Source: Pseudomonas sp. NFIX28 (lineage in GTDB: Bacteria > Pseudomonadota > Gammaproteobacteria > Pseudomonadales > Pseudomonadaceae). Taken from it: 64,000 bases of DNA. Location of the stretch: assembly GCF_900107395.1 (NCBI RefSeq), contig NZ_FNPW01000005.1:337007-401006 (forward strand). The letters are read 5' to 3'. Each line of letters opens with the position of its first letter. The stretch's first letter is position 1. The translations under genes were made by a program, and so were the position numbers. Below are positions 21,196-32,939 of the stretch, piece after piece. The notes beneath the pieces are model-generated. The model was not told the DNA's origin. It saw nothing but the letters and a program-made list of their open reading frames with translations, and did no database searches.

Positions 21196-21316
21196 GTCGC
21201 CGCTGCCGCAGGTTCGGGCCGCGTTCGGACGATCGACGCGAAGCCGCGCAGCGCTGTCGATCGCTGGAAGGCCCTGGGGGCCTTATCGCAGCCTCGCGGG
21301 CTCGGCAGCGGCTACG
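21196..21316. repeat. REP-like element family B, divergent copy
   Basis: A left arm GCCGCTGCCGCAGG and a right arm ending CGGCAGCGGCTACG bracket about 95 bases of variable sequence including the GATCGC and GGCCTTATCGCAGCC segments typical of family B. It occupies much of the 356-base gap between opgH and the binding-protein gene. The remainder (21010-21195) should hold the transporter promoter; no clear consensus is visible there. Confidence 0.65.
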
Positions 21317-21329
21317 GGGCCCACAAACA

Positions 21330-21363
21330 ACAACGCCCTTGAGTGTGGGCTCAAGGGCGTTGT
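21330..21363 (-). terminator. Terminator of opgGH
   Basis: A 10-base stem (AACGCCCTTGAG / CTCAAGGGCGTT) just after the opgH stop (21366), read in the minus direction, with an A/T-rich flank. Likely ends the opgG-opgH transcript. Confidence 0.75.
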
Positions 21364-21365
21364 CG

Positions 21366-23936
21366 TCAGGCCGGTTGGGCGACTGCCGCCAGCGGTCGCA
21401 ACGGCAGCAGCGGTGCATGAGGGTCTTCATCCACCGATTGCCGCCAGGCGCTCAGCCAGTCGGCATGGCCTTCGCTCCAGACCTGCTCGTGCAGGCGGGC
21501 CAGGGCCACCGGATCGCTCAGCAGCGCCAGGCGCTCGCTGTTGTTCAGCGCGGCCGGCCCGACCTTCAGGGCATGGCGGACACGCTCGATACGCAGCCAT
21601 TCGATCGGCTCGGCCAGACCGTGCCGGGACGTCGCCAGGGCACAGGCCAGGGCGTTCTGCTGCGGATCGACCACCGCCCGGATGAAACCGTCGTTCAGCG
21701 CATGCCAACGGTTTTCATGGGTGTACTGGTCGGTAGACACCAGCTCCTGGGGCGGTGCGTATTCCTCGGGAATCAGGAACAGGCTTTCGTCACGGGACTT
21801 CAGGCCCAGGCCGACGCGGCTGGAAATCACCGACACCGGGATCGACAGCATCAGCGAACCGACGATCGGCACCAGCCACCAGAGGAAGCTCGGGTTCAGC
21901 CAGATCACCAGCAATGCCCAGCAGAAGCCCAGCAGGGTCTGCGGGCCATGGCGTTTTACCGCTTCGCTCCACGGCGTGGAGTCGTCGTCACGCTGCGGCG
22001 AATTCCAGGTCGCGGCCCAACCCAGGAACGCGGCGAGCACGAAACGGGTGTGGAAAATCATCCGCACCGGCGCCAGCAGCATGGAGAACAGCATCTCCAG
22101 CAGCATCGACAGGGTCACCTTGAACTTGCCGCCGAACTCTTTCGCGCCCTTGGCCCAGATCAGGATGATGCTCAACAGCTTCGGCAGGAACAGCAGCACG
22201 ATAGTGGTCGAGAACAGCGCGATCGCCTTGTCCGGGTGCCATTGCGGCCACAGCGGATAGAGCTGGCGCGGTTCCAGGAAGTACTGCGGCTCCATCAGGG
22301 TGTTGACCGCCAGCAGGGCCGTCGACAGCACCAGGAAGAAGAACCACAGCGGCGCCGACAGGTAGGACATCACCCCGGTGAGGAACACCGCACGGTGCAC
22401 CGGGTGCATGCCCTTGACCAGGAACAGGCGGAAGTTCATCAGGTTGCCGTGGCACCAGCGACGGTCACGCTTGAGTTCGTCCAGCAGGTTCGGCGGCAAC
22501 TCTTCATAGCTGCCCGGCAGGTCGTAGGCAATCCATACGCCCCAGCCGGCACGACGCATCAGCGCCGCTTCGACGAAGTCGTGGGACAGGATCGCACCGG
22601 CGAAGGCACCTTTACCGGGCAACGGCGCCAGGGCGCAGTGCTCGATGAACGGCTTCATGCGGATGATCGCGTTGTGGCCCCAGTAGTGGGATTCGCCCAA
22701 TTGCCAGAAGTGCAGGCCGGCGGTGAACAGCGGGCCGTAGACGCGGGTCGCGAACTGCTGCATGCGCGCATACAGGGTGTCCATGCCCGAGGCTTTCGGC
22801 GCAGTCTGGATAATGCCCGCATCCGGCGTGGCTTCCATCAGGCGCACCAGGCTGGTCAGGCATTCGCCGCTCATCACGCTGTCGGCGTCGAGCACCACCA
22901 TGTACTTGTAGTCGCTGCCCCAACGGCGGCAGAAGTCGTCGAGGTTGCCGCTCTTGCGCTTCACGCGACGGCGGCGACGGCGATAGAAGATCTTGCCGAA
23001 GCCCTTGGTTTCGCGGCAGACGTCCAGCCAGGCCTGTTGTTCGGCCACGCAGATATCGGTGTCGTTACTGTCGCTGAGCACGAAGAAGTCGAAACGGTCC
23101 AGGTCGCCGGTGGCCGCCACCGACTCGAAGGTCGCCCGCAGGCCGGCGAACACCCGCGGCACGTCTTCGTTGCAGATCGGCATCACCAGGGCGGTGCGCG
23201 CGTCCTTCGGGATCGGCTCGTTGCCGGCGCTCTTGCCGGAAATACGGTACTTGTCGTGACCGGTGAGCAGCTCGAGGAAGCCCATCAGCGCGGTCCAGAA
23301 ACCGGCCGAAACCCAGCAGAACAGGATCCCGAACAGAATCAGGATGCTGGTTTGCAGCGCATACGGCAGCACCTGGGTAGCGGTTTGCAGCAGCGGCTGG
23401 TGCAGCACTTCTTCCAGATCGACGAACGACCAGCCCTGGTACGGCATGATGCCTTTCATGTACCAGCCGGCGACGATGGTCTGGCCAAGCATCAGCAGCA
23501 ACAGGATGTAGCGACGGATCGAACCGACGGTGCGCCAGCGGGCGGCCGGCAGCACGTTCTGATCTTTCGGTGGCGGCGGCGGATTGGTCCGGCCGGTCAG
23601 GCGCCGCCAGCCGCGCACCAGGATATTGGTGCGCCATGGCTCGGGAACGACCTTGGTCCGGCGGATCGGCGGCGTGGCCTTGAGGCACACGCGACCGCTG
23701 GCGTCGAGCACCAGCATCTCGGCATCGATCAGCTCCTCGGCGGAACTCAAGGTCAATCGGCGGCCCACCGAGGCCTGGGAGGCATCGGCAGGCGCATCGA
23801 ACGTCGACGACGACAGGCGTTCGTGCAGTTCACTGAAAGACTTGCAGCCCGCGAGTTCCGCGCGCTGCTCATCGGTCATCGGCAGGTGCGCCAGATACTC
23901 GGCAAGAGTCTCTGGCTGTACTTGAGAGTTACTCAT
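21366..23936 (-). CDS. opgH: Glucans biosynthesis glucosyltransferase OpgH (MdoH)
   Basis: Inner-membrane GT2 family glucosyltransferase that builds the beta-1,2 backbone of osmoregulated periplasmic glucans from UDP-glucose. The product is 856 aa with several membrane helices on either side of a cytoplasmic catalytic domain. The DxD-type motif [12 protein letters not shown] and the product-binding RDRRWCHGN segment are clear. The ATG overlaps the opgG stop by eight bases, so the two are translationally coupled. Confidence 0.97.
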   Translation of the reverse strand: MSNSQVQPETLAEYLAHLPMTDEQRAELAGCKSFSELHERLSSSTFDAPADASQASVGRRLTLSSAEELIDAEMLVLDASGRVCLKATPPIRRTKVVPEPWRTNILVRGWRRLTGRTNPPPPPKDQNVLPAARWRTVGSIRRYILLLLMLGQTIVAGWYMKGIMPYQGWSFVDLEEVLHQPLLQTATQVLPYALQTSILILFGILFCWVSAGFWTALMGFLELLTGHDKYRISGKSAGNEPIPKDARTALVMPICNEDVPRVFAGLRATFESVAATGDLDRFDFFVLSDSNDTDICVAEQQAWLDVCRETKGFGKIFYRRRRRRVKRKSGNLDDFCRRWGSDYKYMVVLDADSVMSGECLTSLVRLMEATPDAGIIQTAPKASGMDTLYARMQQFATRVYGPLFTAGLHFWQLGESHYWGHNAIIRMKPFIEHCALAPLPGKGAFAGAILSHDFVEAALMRRAGWGVWIAYDLPGSYEELPPNLLDELKRDRRWCHGNLMNFRLFLVKGMHPVHRAVFLTGVMSYLSAPLWFFFLVLSTALLAVNTLMEPQYFLEPRQLYPLWPQWHPDKAIALFSTTIVLLFLPKLLSIILIWAKGAKEFGGKFKVTLSMLLEMLFSMLLAPVRMIFHTRFVLAAFLGWAATWNSPQRDDDSTPWSEAVKRHGPQTLLGFCWALLVIWLNPSFLWWLVPIVGSLMLSIPVSVISSRVGLGLKSRDESLFLIPEEYAPPQELVSTDQYTHENRWHALNDGFIRAVVDPQQNALACALATSRHGLAEPIEWLRIERVRHALKVGPAALNNSERLALLSDPVALARLHEQVWSEGHADWLSAWRQSVDEDPHAPLLPLRPLAAVAQPA

Positions 23937-25713
23937 CGGCAGGCAACTGGTAGCTCCAGGTCTCGGTCAGGACTTGCTCGGTCGGGACAGATTCCGGTGT
24001 GGCTGGGGCCGCCTCGGCAGCAGCAGGCTGCTTGGCGTCTTTGTGGTTCTTGGCGTCCTTGGCAGGCTTGGCTTCGGCTTGCTTGGCATCCGCTTCCTTC
24101 TGCTTGGCGGCGACTTTGTCGGCCTTGGCGATCGAGGAAGTGGAAGCCGGTTGCACGGCCTTGGCCGGCTCGACAGGGGTGGCGTTCTTGACCAGGGCCG
24201 CGCGCATCTCGGTGGATTTGCTCGGGTCCTTGATCTTCATCCGCAGGGTCAGGCGCCAGCCCTTGGTCTCAGGGTTGTAGCGCACGCTGTTTTCCACCAG
24301 CTCGGCGTTGTCGCCGACGCTGACCTGGCTGCGCACCTCGGTGTCTTCCGGCAATGCCGCCAGGGACGGGCCTTCGAAGTCCACCAGGTAGGCCACGCTG
24401 CCGTCCGGTTGGCGGATCAGGTTCGATTGCTTGACGTCACCGGTGGAACGCAGGGTCTGCTGGACCCAGGCGCTGTCCGGCGAATGCAGGGACGCTTCGT
24501 CCAGGGTCCAGTGCAGGCGGTAGGCGAAGTCGAACGGCTGGCCAGGCTCAGGCTGCTTTTCCGGGCTCCAGAACGCCACGATGTTGTCGTTGGTTTCGTC
24601 CGCGGTCGGGATTTCCACCAGGTCGACAGTGCCTTTGCCCCAGTCGCCCTTCGGCTCGATCCAGGCGCTTGGGCGCTTGTCGTAGCGGTCGTCGAGGTCT
24701 TCGTAGTGGCTGAAGTCGCGGCCACGCTGCAGCAGGCCGAAACCACGCGGGTTCTCTACCGAGAAGTTGCTCACCGCCAGGTGTTTCGGGTTGTTCAGCG
24801 GACGCCAGATCCACTCGCCGTTGCCGGCATGGATCGACAGGCCGCTGGAGTCGTGCAGCTCGCGACGGTAGTTGAGGACTTTCGACGGCTGGTTGGCGCC
24901 GAACAGGAACATGCTGGTCAGCGGGGCGATGCCCAGCTTGCCGACCTTGTCACGCAGGAACATCCGCGCCTTGACGTCGACGATGGTATCGCTGCCCGGG
25001 CGCAGGGTCAGGCGATAGGCGCCCGTGGCACGCGGCGAATCCAGCAGGGCGAAGATCACCAAATGCTTGTCAGTCGGCTTGGGTTGCTGGATCCAGAATT
25101 CGGTAAAGCGCGGGAATTCCTCACCGGACGGCAACGCCGTGTCGATGGCCAGGCCACGGGCCGACAGACCATAGACGTGACCCTTGCCGATGACGCGGAA
25201 GTAGCTCGCGCCAAGCATGGTCATGATTTCGTCTTGCTTGTCCGCCTTGTTGATCGGGTACAAGACACGGAAGCCGGCATAACCGAGCTGCTCGGTGGCC
25301 TTGGGATCGAACTTGAGGTCGCCGAAATCGAAACGCGTCGAGTCATATTTGATCTCTTCGACGGTGTTCGTGGTGATTTCGTTGATTTTCACCGGCGTAT
25401 CGAAATGCATGCCCTGGTGATAGAAGGACAGCTTGAATGGGGTCTTCTGCTTGGCCCATTCGGCTTTTTCGGGCAGGAAGCGGATTTTCTGATAGTCCGC
25501 GAATTTCATCTCGCGAAATTCGTTCGGCAGGTTACTGCGCGGAGCCTCGTACTTTTGCCCAGCCAGGTCCTTGGCCTTGGCCGATACATCATCCAGATTG
25601 AATGCCCAGAGTTGGCCGGCGCTAAGCAGGCAGAGCAGTGCAGAGCCCGTCACCAGTGCGTTTCGTAACCGATTGGCAGACAATTTTGGTGCATTACAGG
25701 GACTAACAATCAC
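23929..25713 (-). CDS. opgG: Glucans biosynthesis protein OpgG (MdoG)
   Basis: Periplasmic protein that works with OpgH to branch or release osmoregulated periplasmic glucans. The product is 594 aa from the GTG at 25713, preceded by GAGG; the open frame extends nine codons further without support. An export signal is centred on [20 protein letters not shown]. After the usual OpgG body comes an extra Lys/Ala-rich tail (about residues 510-580, with [15 protein letters not shown]) not present in enteric OpgG, a low-complexity extension seen in pseudomonads. Confidence 0.95.
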   Translation of the reverse strand: MIVSPCNAPKLSANRLRNALVTGSALLCLLSAGQLWAFNLDDVSAKAKDLAGQKYEAPRSNLPNEFREMKFADYQKIRFLPEKAEWAKQKTPFKLSFYHQGMHFDTPVKINEITTNTVEEIKYDSTRFDFGDLKFDPKATEQLGYAGFRVLYPINKADKQDEIMTMLGASYFRVIGKGHVYGLSARGLAIDTALPSGEEFPRFTEFWIQQPKPTDKHLVIFALLDSPRATGAYRLTLRPGSDTIVDVKARMFLRDKVGKLGIAPLTSMFLFGANQPSKVLNYRRELHDSSGLSIHAGNGEWIWRPLNNPKHLAVSNFSVENPRGFGLLQRGRDFSHYEDLDDRYDKRPSAWIEPKGDWGKGTVDLVEIPTADETNDNIVAFWSPEKQPEPGQPFDFAYRLHWTLDEASLHSPDSAWVQQTLRSTGDVKQSNLIRQPDGSVAYLVDFEGPSLAALPEDTEVRSQVSVGDNAELVENSVRYNPETKGWRLTLRMKIKDPSKSTEMRAALVKNATPVEPAKAVQPASTSSIAKADKVAAKQKEADAKQAEAKPAKDAKNHKDAKQPAAAEAAPATPESVPTEQVLTETWSYQLPADE

Positions 25714-25950
25714 GAGCAACCCTCGCCGAAAACAGATCAAAAAACCAACTGCCAGCTATCTATATGCCAGGTTGGCGAGCATTGTTCCGACTCCGATGGG
25801 GCTAAATGATTCCCCAAACGGTTCCGAACAAGTCTCTACCTAAGTCAAAAACGGACCAACGAACGCTGATCCCCGTAGCGCGCGATTATCTAGTAGCCCG
25901 CGTTACAACGCATCAGGGGCAACCAAGTATTTATCGCGAAAAACGCCTGT

Positions 25951-25974
25951 TTTCGGCCGGTTTCGGCCGAAAAA
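25951..25974 (-). terminator. Strong hairpin downstream of dtd
   Basis: A perfect 9-base stem TTTTCGGCC / GGCCGAAAA with a six-base loop 17 bases after the dtd stop, read on the minus strand. There is no immediate long T-run, so a terminator role is likely but not certain. The 250-base gap 25741-25990 also must contain the opgGH promoter, which I cannot place. Confidence 0.5.
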
Positions 25975-25990
25975 GATGTTTCAAGCACTT

Positions 25991-26428
25991 TCAGGTCTGT
26001 AACAGGAAGGTTACCGGGCCATCGTTGACCAGATGGACCTGCATATCCGCTCCGAAACGCCCTGATGCTACTTTGCCATGCAACTGTTGCGCCTTGCATA
26101 GCAGATAGTCAAAAAGTTCTTCGCCAAGGGCTGGCGGCGCCGCCGTGGAAAAGCTCGGACGCAGGCCATTCTTGGTGTCCGCGGCCAGGGTGAACTGCGA
26201 AACCAGCAGCAAACCACCCTCCACATCGGCCAGGGACAGGTTCATCTTGCCTTCGGTATCACTGAAGACCCGATAGTTAAGCAATTTGTGCAACAGCTTG
26301 TCGGCGCTGGCCCGGGTGTCCTCGGGCTCCACCGCGACCAGCACCAGCAACCCCCGGTCCACCGCCCCGACGACTTCGCCCGCCACTTCGACCCGCGCGC
26401 CACGCACGCGCTGCAACAGCCCCTTCAT
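25991..26428 (-). CDS. dtd: D-aminoacyl-tRNA deacylase
   Basis: Hydrolyses D-aminoacyl-tRNAs (and Gly-tRNA-Ala) to recycle mischarged tRNA. The product is 145 aa, the family length. The signature [12 protein letters not shown] and the cross-subunit Gly-cisPro motif in VNDGPVTF are intact. Its ATG overlaps the pip stop (ATGA), so it is translated from the same mRNA as the aminopeptidase. Confidence 0.97.
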   Translation of the reverse strand: MKGLLQRVRGARVEVAGEVVGAVDRGLLVLVAVEPEDTRASADKLLHKLLNYRVFSDTEGKMNLSLADVEGGLLLVSQFTLAADTKNGLRPSFSTAAPPALGEELFDYLLCKAQQLHGKVASGRFGADMQVHLVNDGPVTFLLQT

Positions 26429-27396
26429 GCTTCTTCGAGCGGCAGGTCGAGCAGGCGCCGGGCCATCTGATCGGCGGCACGCACCAGGGCATCGGTAATG
26501 CCCGGTTCGGACGCGGCGTGACCGGCATCGCGAATCACCTGCAGTTCGCTGTTCGGCCAGGCCTGGTGTAATTCCCAGGCATTGTCCAGCGGGCAGATCA
26601 CATCGTAGCGACCATGCACGATCACGCCGGGCAGGTGGGCGATCTTGCCCATGTCGCGAATCAGCTGGTTCGGTTCAAGGAACGCATTATGAGTGAAGTA
26701 ATGACATTCGATCCGGGCAATCGACAAAGCGCGCTGCGGCTCGGAGAAACGATCGACCACCAGCGGGTTCGGCCGCAGCGTGGCGGTGCGCCCTTCCCAG
26801 ATCGACCAGGCCTTGGCCGCATGCATCTGGGCGATCTGGTCGTTGCCGATGAGGCGCTTGTGGAAAGCGTTGAGCAGATCGTCGCGCTCGTCCAGCGGGA
26901 TCGGCGCCACGTAGTCCTGCCAGTAATCGGGGAACAGGCGGCTGGCGCCGGCCTGGTAGAACCATTCGATTTCCTGCGGGCGGCACAGGAAGATCCCGCG
27001 CAGGATCAGGCCATGGACACGCTCAGGATGGGTTTGCGCGTAAGCCAGGGCCAGGGTCGACCCCCAGGAGCCGCCGAACAGCACCCATTTCTCGATACCC
27101 AGGTGCACGCGGATTCGCTCGAGGTCGGCGACCAGGTCCCAGGTGGTGTTGTTTTCCAGGCTGGCGTGCGGGGTGGAGCGCCCGCAACCGCGCTGGTCGA
27201 AAGTGATGATGCGGTACAGGTTCGGATCGAAGTAGCGGCGACTCTGGGCATCGCACCCGGCTCCCGGGCCACCGTGGATGAACACCACCGGCAAGCCTTC
27301 CGGGGAACCGCTCTCATCGACATACAGCACATGGGGTTCGTCGACAGCCAGATCGTGCCGGGCATAGGGTTTGATCTGCGGGTACAAAGTCTGCAT
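26425..27396 (-). CDS. pip: Proline iminopeptidase
   Basis: Cytoplasmic alpha/beta hydrolase that removes N-terminal proline from peptides. The product is 323 aa. Visible elements: oxyanion segment [18 protein letters not shown], nucleophile motif [10 protein letters not shown], and HGRYDVICP plus AGHAASEP carrying the acid and base. Four-base overlap with dtd; the pip-dtd pair is conserved in Pseudomonas. Confidence 0.96.
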   Translation of the reverse strand: MQTLYPQIKPYARHDLAVDEPHVLYVDESGSPEGLPVVFIHGGPGAGCDAQSRRYFDPNLYRIITFDQRGCGRSTPHASLENNTTWDLVADLERIRVHLGIEKWVLFGGSWGSTLALAYAQTHPERVHGLILRGIFLCRPQEIEWFYQAGASRLFPDYWQDYVAPIPLDERDDLLNAFHKRLIGNDQIAQMHAAKAWSIWEGRTATLRPNPLVVDRFSEPQRALSIARIECHYFTHNAFLEPNQLIRDMGKIAHLPGVIVHGRYDVICPLDNAWELHQAWPNSELQVIRDAGHAASEPGITDALVRAADQMARRLLDLPLEEA

Positions 27397-27535
27397 TGCG
27401 CGCTCCGTAAGGGGTCGAGGTCATCCCTGGGGGGACTTCAATTATTCTGCCGTCCGGCATCATAAACCCGAATTACGGAATGAGCATGTCCTTGGAAAAA
27501 ATGCGGTTGTTCCCCCCGCAAAGCCAGGCGCACCC

Positions 27536-27634
27536 GTAGCCGCTGCCGCAGGCTGCGCTCGACTGCGCAGCAGACGCAGGATCTTGAGATCGCTGAAGGC
27601 CTTTGGCCTTATCGCAGCCTGCGGCAGCGGCTAC
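27536..27634. repeat. REP-like element family B
   Basis: Inverted arms GTAGCCGCTGCCGCAGGCTG and CAGCCTGCGGCAGCGGCTAC are perfect over 20 bases and bracket a GATCTTGAGATC-containing interior with a further AAGGCC/GGCCTT pairing. It lies between pip and hutG, so it can fold as a long hairpin at the end of the hutI-hutG transcript. Confidence 0.9.
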
Positions 27635-27652
27635 CGGGTTTTGCTGTCGGCC

Positions 27653-28456
27653 TCAGCGCCCGTAACGCTCCTGTCCCCAGGCCAGCAGCCCTTGCAGCAG
27701 CTGCTTGAGCACCACCTGGGTCGGCGCCGCCAGATCGTCGCGGTAGCGGAACGGCTCGAACTCTTCCATGTAGGTGCTCTGCGCCAGCTCCAGTTGCACG
27801 GCATGGATGTTCTCGGCTGGGTTACCGTAGTGCCGGGTGATATGCCCTCCCTTGAAACGCCCGTTGAGCACATGGCTGTAGTCGGCATGGCGGGCGCAGA
27901 TCGTTTCCAGCTGGCTGGCCAGCTCGGCATCGCAGCTGGCGCCATTGAAGGTGCCCAGGTTGAAGTCCGGCAGCTTGCCTTCAAACAGGTGTGGAATCAG
28001 CGAGCGGATCGAGTGCGCGTCGAACAGCAAGGCATAACCGAACTCGGCCTTCAGCCGCGCCAGCTCCTGCTGCAGGGTGCGGTGATAAGGCGTCCAGACC
28101 TTTTCCAGGTAAGTCGCCCGCTCCTGCTTCGACGGCTCCAGCCCCTCGCGGAACAGCGGCACGCCATCGAACAGCGTGGCCGGGTACAACCCGGTGGTGG
28201 CGCCGACATATAAAGGCTTGTCGTCGGACGGACGATTGAGGTCGATGACAAAACGCGAGTATTCGGCCGCCAGGGTGCTGGCGCCCAGCTCCTCGGCGAA
28301 CGCGTAGAGCCGAGGGATGTGCCAGTCGGTGTCTGGCAGGCTTTGTGCCTCGGCAATCAGCCCGGCCTCGACCGCGGGGGTCAGGCGCAGGCCGGCATGG
28401 GGCATGCTGATCAGCAGTGGCACCCGGCCTTGTTTGAAGTTCAGAACCTTATCCAC
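27653..28456 (-). CDS. hutG: N-formylglutamate deformylase
   Basis: Last step of the five-enzyme histidine pathway: N-formylglutamate to glutamate and formate. The product is 267 aa from the GTG at 28456, which has an AGGAGA Shine-Dalgarno; the open frame continues upstream into hutI and is not coding there. Zinc-ligand motifs include ISMPHAG near residue 20 and LFDAHSIRS. It is ten bases downstream of hutI. Confidence 0.95.
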   Translation of the reverse strand: MDKVLNFKQGRVPLLISMPHAGLRLTPAVEAGLIAEAQSLPDTDWHIPRLYAFAEELGASTLAAEYSRFVIDLNRPSDDKPLYVGATTGLYPATLFDGVPLFREGLEPSKQERATYLEKVWTPYHRTLQQELARLKAEFGYALLFDAHSIRSLIPHLFEGKLPDFNLGTFNGASCDAELASQLETICARHADYSHVLNGRFKGGHITRHYGNPAENIHAVQLELAQSTYMEEFEPFRYRDDLAAPTQVVLKQLLQGLLAWGQERYGR

Positions 28457-28466
28457 AGCCGCTCTC

Positions 28467-29672
28467 CTATAAATCCACTTCAACGCCGTGGCGCACCACG
28501 CGCTTTTCCAGGTCGCCGCCCAGCCAGTAGGCCAGGTCGGCGGGACGATCGATCTGCCAGGCGACGAAGTCCGCCACCTTGCCGATCTCCAGCGAACCGT
28601 GGGTCTGCTCCATGCCCAGCGCACTGGCGGCGTGCAGAGTCACGCCGGCCAGGGCTTCTTCCGGGGTCATGCGGAAACAGGTGCAGGCCATGTTCAGCAT
28701 CAGGCGCAGGGACAGCGCTGGCGAGGTGCCGGGGTTGAGGTCGCTGGCCACGGCGATCTTCACCCCGTGCTTGCGCAGCGCGTCCATCGGCGGCAACTGG
28801 GTTTCGCGCAGGAAATAGAACGCTCCCGGCAACAAAACGGCGACGGTGCCGGCCTTGGCCATGGCGATGGCGTCGTCCTCGGTCATGAACTCCAGGTGGT
28901 CGGCCGACAACGCGTGGTAACGCGCCGCCAGGCTGGAGCCATGCAGCGACGACAGCTGCTCGGCATGCAGCTTCACCGGCAGGCCGAGCTTCTGCGCGGC
29001 GACGAATACCCGCTCCACCTGTTCCGGCGAGAACGCCAGGTATTCGCAGAATGCATCCACCGCGTCCACCAGGCCCTCGGCGGCCAGGGCCTGGAGCATT
29101 TCGGCGCAGATGTGCTCGATATAGTCGTCCGCGCGCCCGGCGTATTCCGGCGGCAAGGCGTGGGCCGCCAGGCAGGTGCTGCGCACGCTGACCGGCAGCT
29201 CGGCGCCCAGGCGACGGATCACCCGCAAGATCTTGCGCTCGCTGGCCAGGTCCAGGCCGTAGCCGGACTTGATCTCGACGCTGGTCACGCCGTCGCGCAG
29301 CAGGCTGTTCAAGCGCTTGCGGGCGCTGTCGAACAGTTCGTCCTCGCTGGCCGCGCGGGTGGCCCGCACGGTGCTGGCGATACCGCCACCGGCGGCGGCG
29401 ATTTCGGCGTAGCTCACCCCTTGCAGGCGTTGCTCGAATTCGCCGCTGCGGTTGCCGCCGAACACCGTGTGGGTGTGGCAGTCGATCAGGCCCGGGGTGA
29501 CCCAGGCCCCCGCCAGGTCATGCAACTCGGCATAGTTGCCGGCCGGGACCTGGTCGCGCGGGCCGATCCACTCTATGAGCGCTCCTGACGTCACGATGGC
29601 GGCATCCTCGATGATCGAGTAAACGCCTTGCGCCATGCTTGCGACGTGGCAGTGTTGCCAGAGAGTTTTCAT
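28467..29672 (-). CDS. hutI: Imidazolonepropionase
   Basis: Opens the imidazolone ring to give N-formimino-L-glutamate. Amidohydrolase superfamily, 401 aa. Metal and substrate motifs are [12 protein letters not shown] near residue 70, [18 protein letters not shown] and [15 protein letters not shown] precedes the ATG at 29672. Sixteen bases separate it from the permease gene upstream, so permease, hutI and hutG are probably one transcript. Confidence 0.97.
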   Translation of the reverse strand: MKTLWQHCHVASMAQGVYSIIEDAAIVTSGALIEWIGPRDQVPAGNYAELHDLAGAWVTPGLIDCHTHTVFGGNRSGEFEQRLQGVSYAEIAAAGGGIASTVRATRAASEDELFDSARKRLNSLLRDGVTSVEIKSGYGLDLASERKILRVIRRLGAELPVSVRSTCLAAHALPPEYAGRADDYIEHICAEMLQALAAEGLVDAVDAFCEYLAFSPEQVERVFVAAQKLGLPVKLHAEQLSSLHGSSLAARYHALSADHLEFMTEDDAIAMAKAGTVAVLLPGAFYFLRETQLPPMDALRKHGVKIAVASDLNPGTSPALSLRLMLNMACTCFRMTPEEALAGVTLHAASALGMEQTHGSLEIGKVADFVAWQIDRPADLAYWLGGDLEKRVVRHGVEVDL

Positions 29673-29688
29673 CCAAGGCCTCCGTTAG

Positions 29689-31098
29689 TTATCGATGGGA
29701 CAAAGAAGGGTCGTGGTGCACCAAGACAGCCTTGCCGGCCGCCGGCCTGACCCATAGCAGATAGGCAATCACCAGCAGCACGATCCACACCGCGCCCACC
29801 GCCAGCGCGGCTTGGGTTTGCGGGAAGTAACCCAGCACGCCGAAGACGAACAGCATGAACACGATGGCGGCTGCCGGCGCCCAGGGCCAGAACGGCACCG
29901 GGAATTTCAGTTCGGCGACCTGTTCGGCGCTCATCGAGCGGCGCATGGCCACCTGGGTGATCAGGATCATCAGCCAGACCCAGACCGTGGCAAACGTAGC
30001 GATCGAGGCAATCAGCAGGAACACGTTCTCCGGAATCAGATAGTTCAGCAGCACACCGCCCAGCAACGCGGCGGCCATCACCACCACGGTCATCCACGGC
30101 ACGCCCTGCTTCGACAGCTGGGCAAACCCCTTGGGCGCCTGCCCTTGCTGCGCCAGGCCGTACATCATGCGCCCGGCACCGAAGATGTCGCTGTTGATCG
30201 CCGACACCGCCGCCGAGATCACCACGATATTGAGGATGGTCGCCGCCGAGCTGATGCCCAGGTTGTCGAAAATCTGCACGAACGGGCTGCCCTGGCTGCC
30301 GATCTGCGGCCATGGATAGATGGCCATCAGCACGAACAGGGTCAGCACGTAGAACAGCAGGATGCGCATCGGCACCGCGTTGATCGCCTTGGGGAGCACC
30401 CGCTGCGGGTCCTTGGCCTCGCCGGCGGTGATGCCGATGATCTCGATGCCGCCAAAGGCGAACATCACCACCGCGAACGAAGCGATCAGGCCGCCGATAC
30501 CGTTGGGCATGAAACCGCCGTGGGCCCAGAGGTTGGCCATCCCGGTGGCCTGTTCGTTGCTGGCCGTGCCGATGCCGAACAGCATGATGCCGAAGCCGGC
30601 GAGGATCATCGCGACAATCGCGCCGACTTTCAGCAGCGACAGCCAGAACTCCATCTCGCCGAAGACCTTGACGTTGCACAGGTTGAGGCCACCGATCAGG
30701 AACACGATGCCGAGCACCCAGATCCAGCGCGCCACTTCCGGAAACCAGAAGCCCATATAGATGCCGAAGGCCGTGACGTCGGCCAGGCAGACGATGATCA
30801 TTTCAAAGGCATAGGTCCAGCCGAGGATGAAGCCCGGCAGTGGCCCCAGGTAATTGCTGGCGTACTGGCCGAACGAGCCGGACACCGGGTTGTGCACGGC
30901 CATCTCGCCGAGCGCGCGCATCACCATGAACACCGCGGCGCCACCGATCAGGTAGGCCAGGAGTACCGCGGGGCCGGCCATCTGGATGGCCGAGGCAGAA
31001 CCGTAGAACAGCCCGGTGCCGATCGCCGACCCCAGGGCCATGAAGCGAATATGCCGGGCAGACAGCCCGCGTTTTAATCCTTGAGCTTGCTGTTGCAT
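29689..31098 (-). CDS. hutT: APC-family amino-acid permease, likely histidine transporter HutT
   Basis: Proton-coupled permease of the AAT subgroup, 469 aa with about 12 membrane helices. The N-terminus [16 protein letters not shown] is the substrate-binding loop of helix 1; [18 protein letters not shown] is also typical. Its place between hutH and hutI makes histidine the likely substrate. It resembles ProY-type permeases, so some proline activity cannot be excluded. Confidence 0.88.
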   Translation of the reverse strand: MQQQAQGLKRGLSARHIRFMALGSAIGTGLFYGSASAIQMAGPAVLLAYLIGGAAVFMVMRALGEMAVHNPVSGSFGQYASNYLGPLPGFILGWTYAFEMIIVCLADVTAFGIYMGFWFPEVARWIWVLGIVFLIGGLNLCNVKVFGEMEFWLSLLKVGAIVAMILAGFGIMLFGIGTASNEQATGMANLWAHGGFMPNGIGGLIASFAVVMFAFGGIEIIGITAGEAKDPQRVLPKAINAVPMRILLFYVLTLFVLMAIYPWPQIGSQGSPFVQIFDNLGISSAATILNIVVISAAVSAINSDIFGAGRMMYGLAQQGQAPKGFAQLSKQGVPWMTVVVMAAALLGGVLLNYLIPENVFLLIASIATFATVWVWLMILITQVAMRRSMSAEQVAELKFPVPFWPWAPAAAIVFMLFVFGVLGYFPQTQAALAVGAVWIVLLVIAYLLWVRPAAGKAVLVHHDPSLSHR

Positions 31099-31142
31099 TT
31101 CTCGTCCCTAATTATTTTTATCGGAGAAAACCGGAACCACCC

Positions 31143-31242
31143 GTAGCCGCTGCCGAGGCACGAGGCTGCGAAGCGCTCCGCAGGAGCGCCCTCGGGGGCT
31201 GCTGCGCAGCCCATCGCAGCCTCGTGCCTCGTCAGCGGCTAC
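31143..31242. repeat. REP-like element family B
   Basis: GTAGCCGCTGCCGAGGCACG and a complementary right arm (one unit partly changed) around an interior CGCTCCGCAGGAGCG hairpin, between hutH and the permease gene. Confidence 0.85.
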
Positions 31243-31253
31243 AGGCATGGTCG

Positions 31254-32792
31254 TTACAGGCTCGGCAGCAGCTTGGCCGGCAGCAACTCGTTCAGGCAGC
31301 GGGAAGCCAGCAGTTCGCTCGCGGCGTTGATGTCCGGGGCGAAGAAGCGGTCTTTTTCGTAGAACGGCACTTTGCTGCGCAGGGTGGCGCGGGCCTTCTC
31401 CAGCTTGGTCGAGGTCTTCAGGCCGTCACGCAGGTCCAGGCCCTGGCAGGCCGCCAGCCATTCCACGGCGAGGATGCCACGGGTGTTTTCGGCCATTTCC
31501 CACAGGCGCTTGCCGGCGGCCGGGGCCATGGACACGTGATCTTCCTGGTTGGCGGAAGTCGGCAGGCTGTCCACCGAGTGCGGGTGGGCCAGCGCCTTGT
31601 TTTCGCTGGCCAGTGCCGCGGCGGTGACCTGGGCGATCATGAAGCCGGAGTTGACCCCGCCGTTGGCCACCAGGAACGGCGGCAGCTGGGACATGTGCTT
31701 GTCCATCATCAGCGAAATGCGGCGCTCGCTCAGGGAGCCGATCTCGGCGATGGCCAAGGCCATGTTGTCGGCGGCCATGGCCACCGGCTCGGCGTGGAAG
31801 TTGCCACCGGAAATCACGTCGCCCTCGGCGGCGAACACCAGCGGGTTATCCGACACGGCGTTGGCTTCGACCACCAGCACCTCGGCGGCCTGGCGGAACT
31901 GGGTCAGGCAGGCGCCCATGACCTGCGGCTGGCAGCGCAGGGAATACGGGTCCTGCACCTTGTCGCAGTTCTGGTGCGACTTGGAGACTTCGCTGCTGTC
32001 GCCCAGCAGGTCGCGGTACGCCGCGGCGGCGTCGATCTGGCCTTTCTGGCCGCGAGCGGCATGAATCCGCGCATCGAACGGCGAACGCGAACCCAGCACC
32101 GCCTCGACCGTCAGGCCGCCACAGGCCAGGGCGCCGGCGAACAGGTCTTCGCCTTCGAACAGGCCGCGCAGGGCAAAGGCGGTGGACACCTGGGTGCCGT
32201 TGAGCAGCGCCAGGCCTTCCTTGGCCGCCAGGGTCAGCGGCTTGAGGCCGGCCACGCTCAGGGCTTCGGTGGCGTCCAGCCATTGGCCTTTATAACGGGC
32301 CTTGCCTTCGCCCAGCAGCACCAGGGACATATGGGCCAGCGGCGCGAGGTCACCGGAAGCGCCCACCGAACCCTTAAGCGGGATATGCGGGTAGACCTCG
32401 GCATTGACCAGGGCGATCAGCGCGTCGATCACCTGGCGGCGGATACCGGAGAAACCACGGCTCAGGCTGTTGACCTTGAGCACCATGACCAGGCGCACCA
32501 GGGCATCGCTGATCGGTTCGCCGACACCGGCGGCGTGGGACAGCACCAGCGAGCGCTGGAGGTTTTCCAGGTCTTCGCTGGCGATACGGGTCGAGGCCAG
32601 CAGGCCGAAACCGGTGTTGATGCCATAGGCGGTGCGGTTCTCGGCAAGGATCTGCTCGACACACGCGACGCTGGCATCGATCTGCGCCGAGGCGCTGTTA
32701 TCGAGGCTGAGGGTTACCGGCTGCTGGTAGACGGTCCGCAGTTGGGCCAGGGTCAGTTGGCCTGGAATCAGATTTAGCGCAGTCACATTCAT
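31254..32792 (-). CDS. hutH: Histidine ammonia-lyase
   Basis: Committed step of histidine catabolism: L-histidine to trans-urocanate and ammonia. The product is 512 aa. The cofactor-forming triad Ala145-Ser146-Gly147 is intact in [14 protein letters not shown], the active-site loop YGINTGFG lies near residue 56, and [15 protein letters not shown] keeps the second catalytic Tyr and Arg. It is therefore the obvious functional HAL of the cluster, in contrast to the paralogue at 32940. Confidence 0.98.
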   Translation of the reverse strand: MNVTALNLIPGQLTLAQLRTVYQQPVTLSLDNSASAQIDASVACVEQILAENRTAYGINTGFGLLASTRIASEDLENLQRSLVLSHAAGVGEPISDALVRLVMVLKVNSLSRGFSGIRRQVIDALIALVNAEVYPHIPLKGSVGASGDLAPLAHMSLVLLGEGKARYKGQWLDATEALSVAGLKPLTLAAKEGLALLNGTQVSTAFALRGLFEGEDLFAGALACGGLTVEAVLGSRSPFDARIHAARGQKGQIDAAAAYRDLLGDSSEVSKSHQNCDKVQDPYSLRCQPQVMGACLTQFRQAAEVLVVEANAVSDNPLVFAAEGDVISGGNFHAEPVAMAADNMALAIAEIGSLSERRISLMMDKHMSQLPPFLVANGGVNSGFMIAQVTAAALASENKALAHPHSVDSLPTSANQEDHVSMAPAAGKRLWEMAENTRGILAVEWLAACQGLDLRDGLKTSTKLEKARATLRSKVPFYEKDRFFAPDINAASELLASRCLNELLPAKLLPSL

Positions 32793-32939
32793 GCTCCTTT
32801 TGAGAGTTTTTTATTAACTACCAGTCGCTCCGGAAGCTTCCGTTATCCGTCGCAGCTCGCCTTTATGAGCGAGTGGCGCCTTGGCACGCTGGTTTTGTGG
32901 AAACGTCGTCGTATGGATCCTGTCGTTGCGGAGCGCGCT

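Noticed and set aside
21165..24191. 1008-codon open frame on the plus strand across opgH
   Set aside because: Antisense shadow of opgH (His/Gln/Arg-rich composition typical of reversed high-GC coding), starting inside a REP-like element.
32883..32898. TGGCACGCTGGTTTTG between the two HAL genes
   Set aside because: Good -24 block but no GC at -12, and it points against all neighbouring genes.
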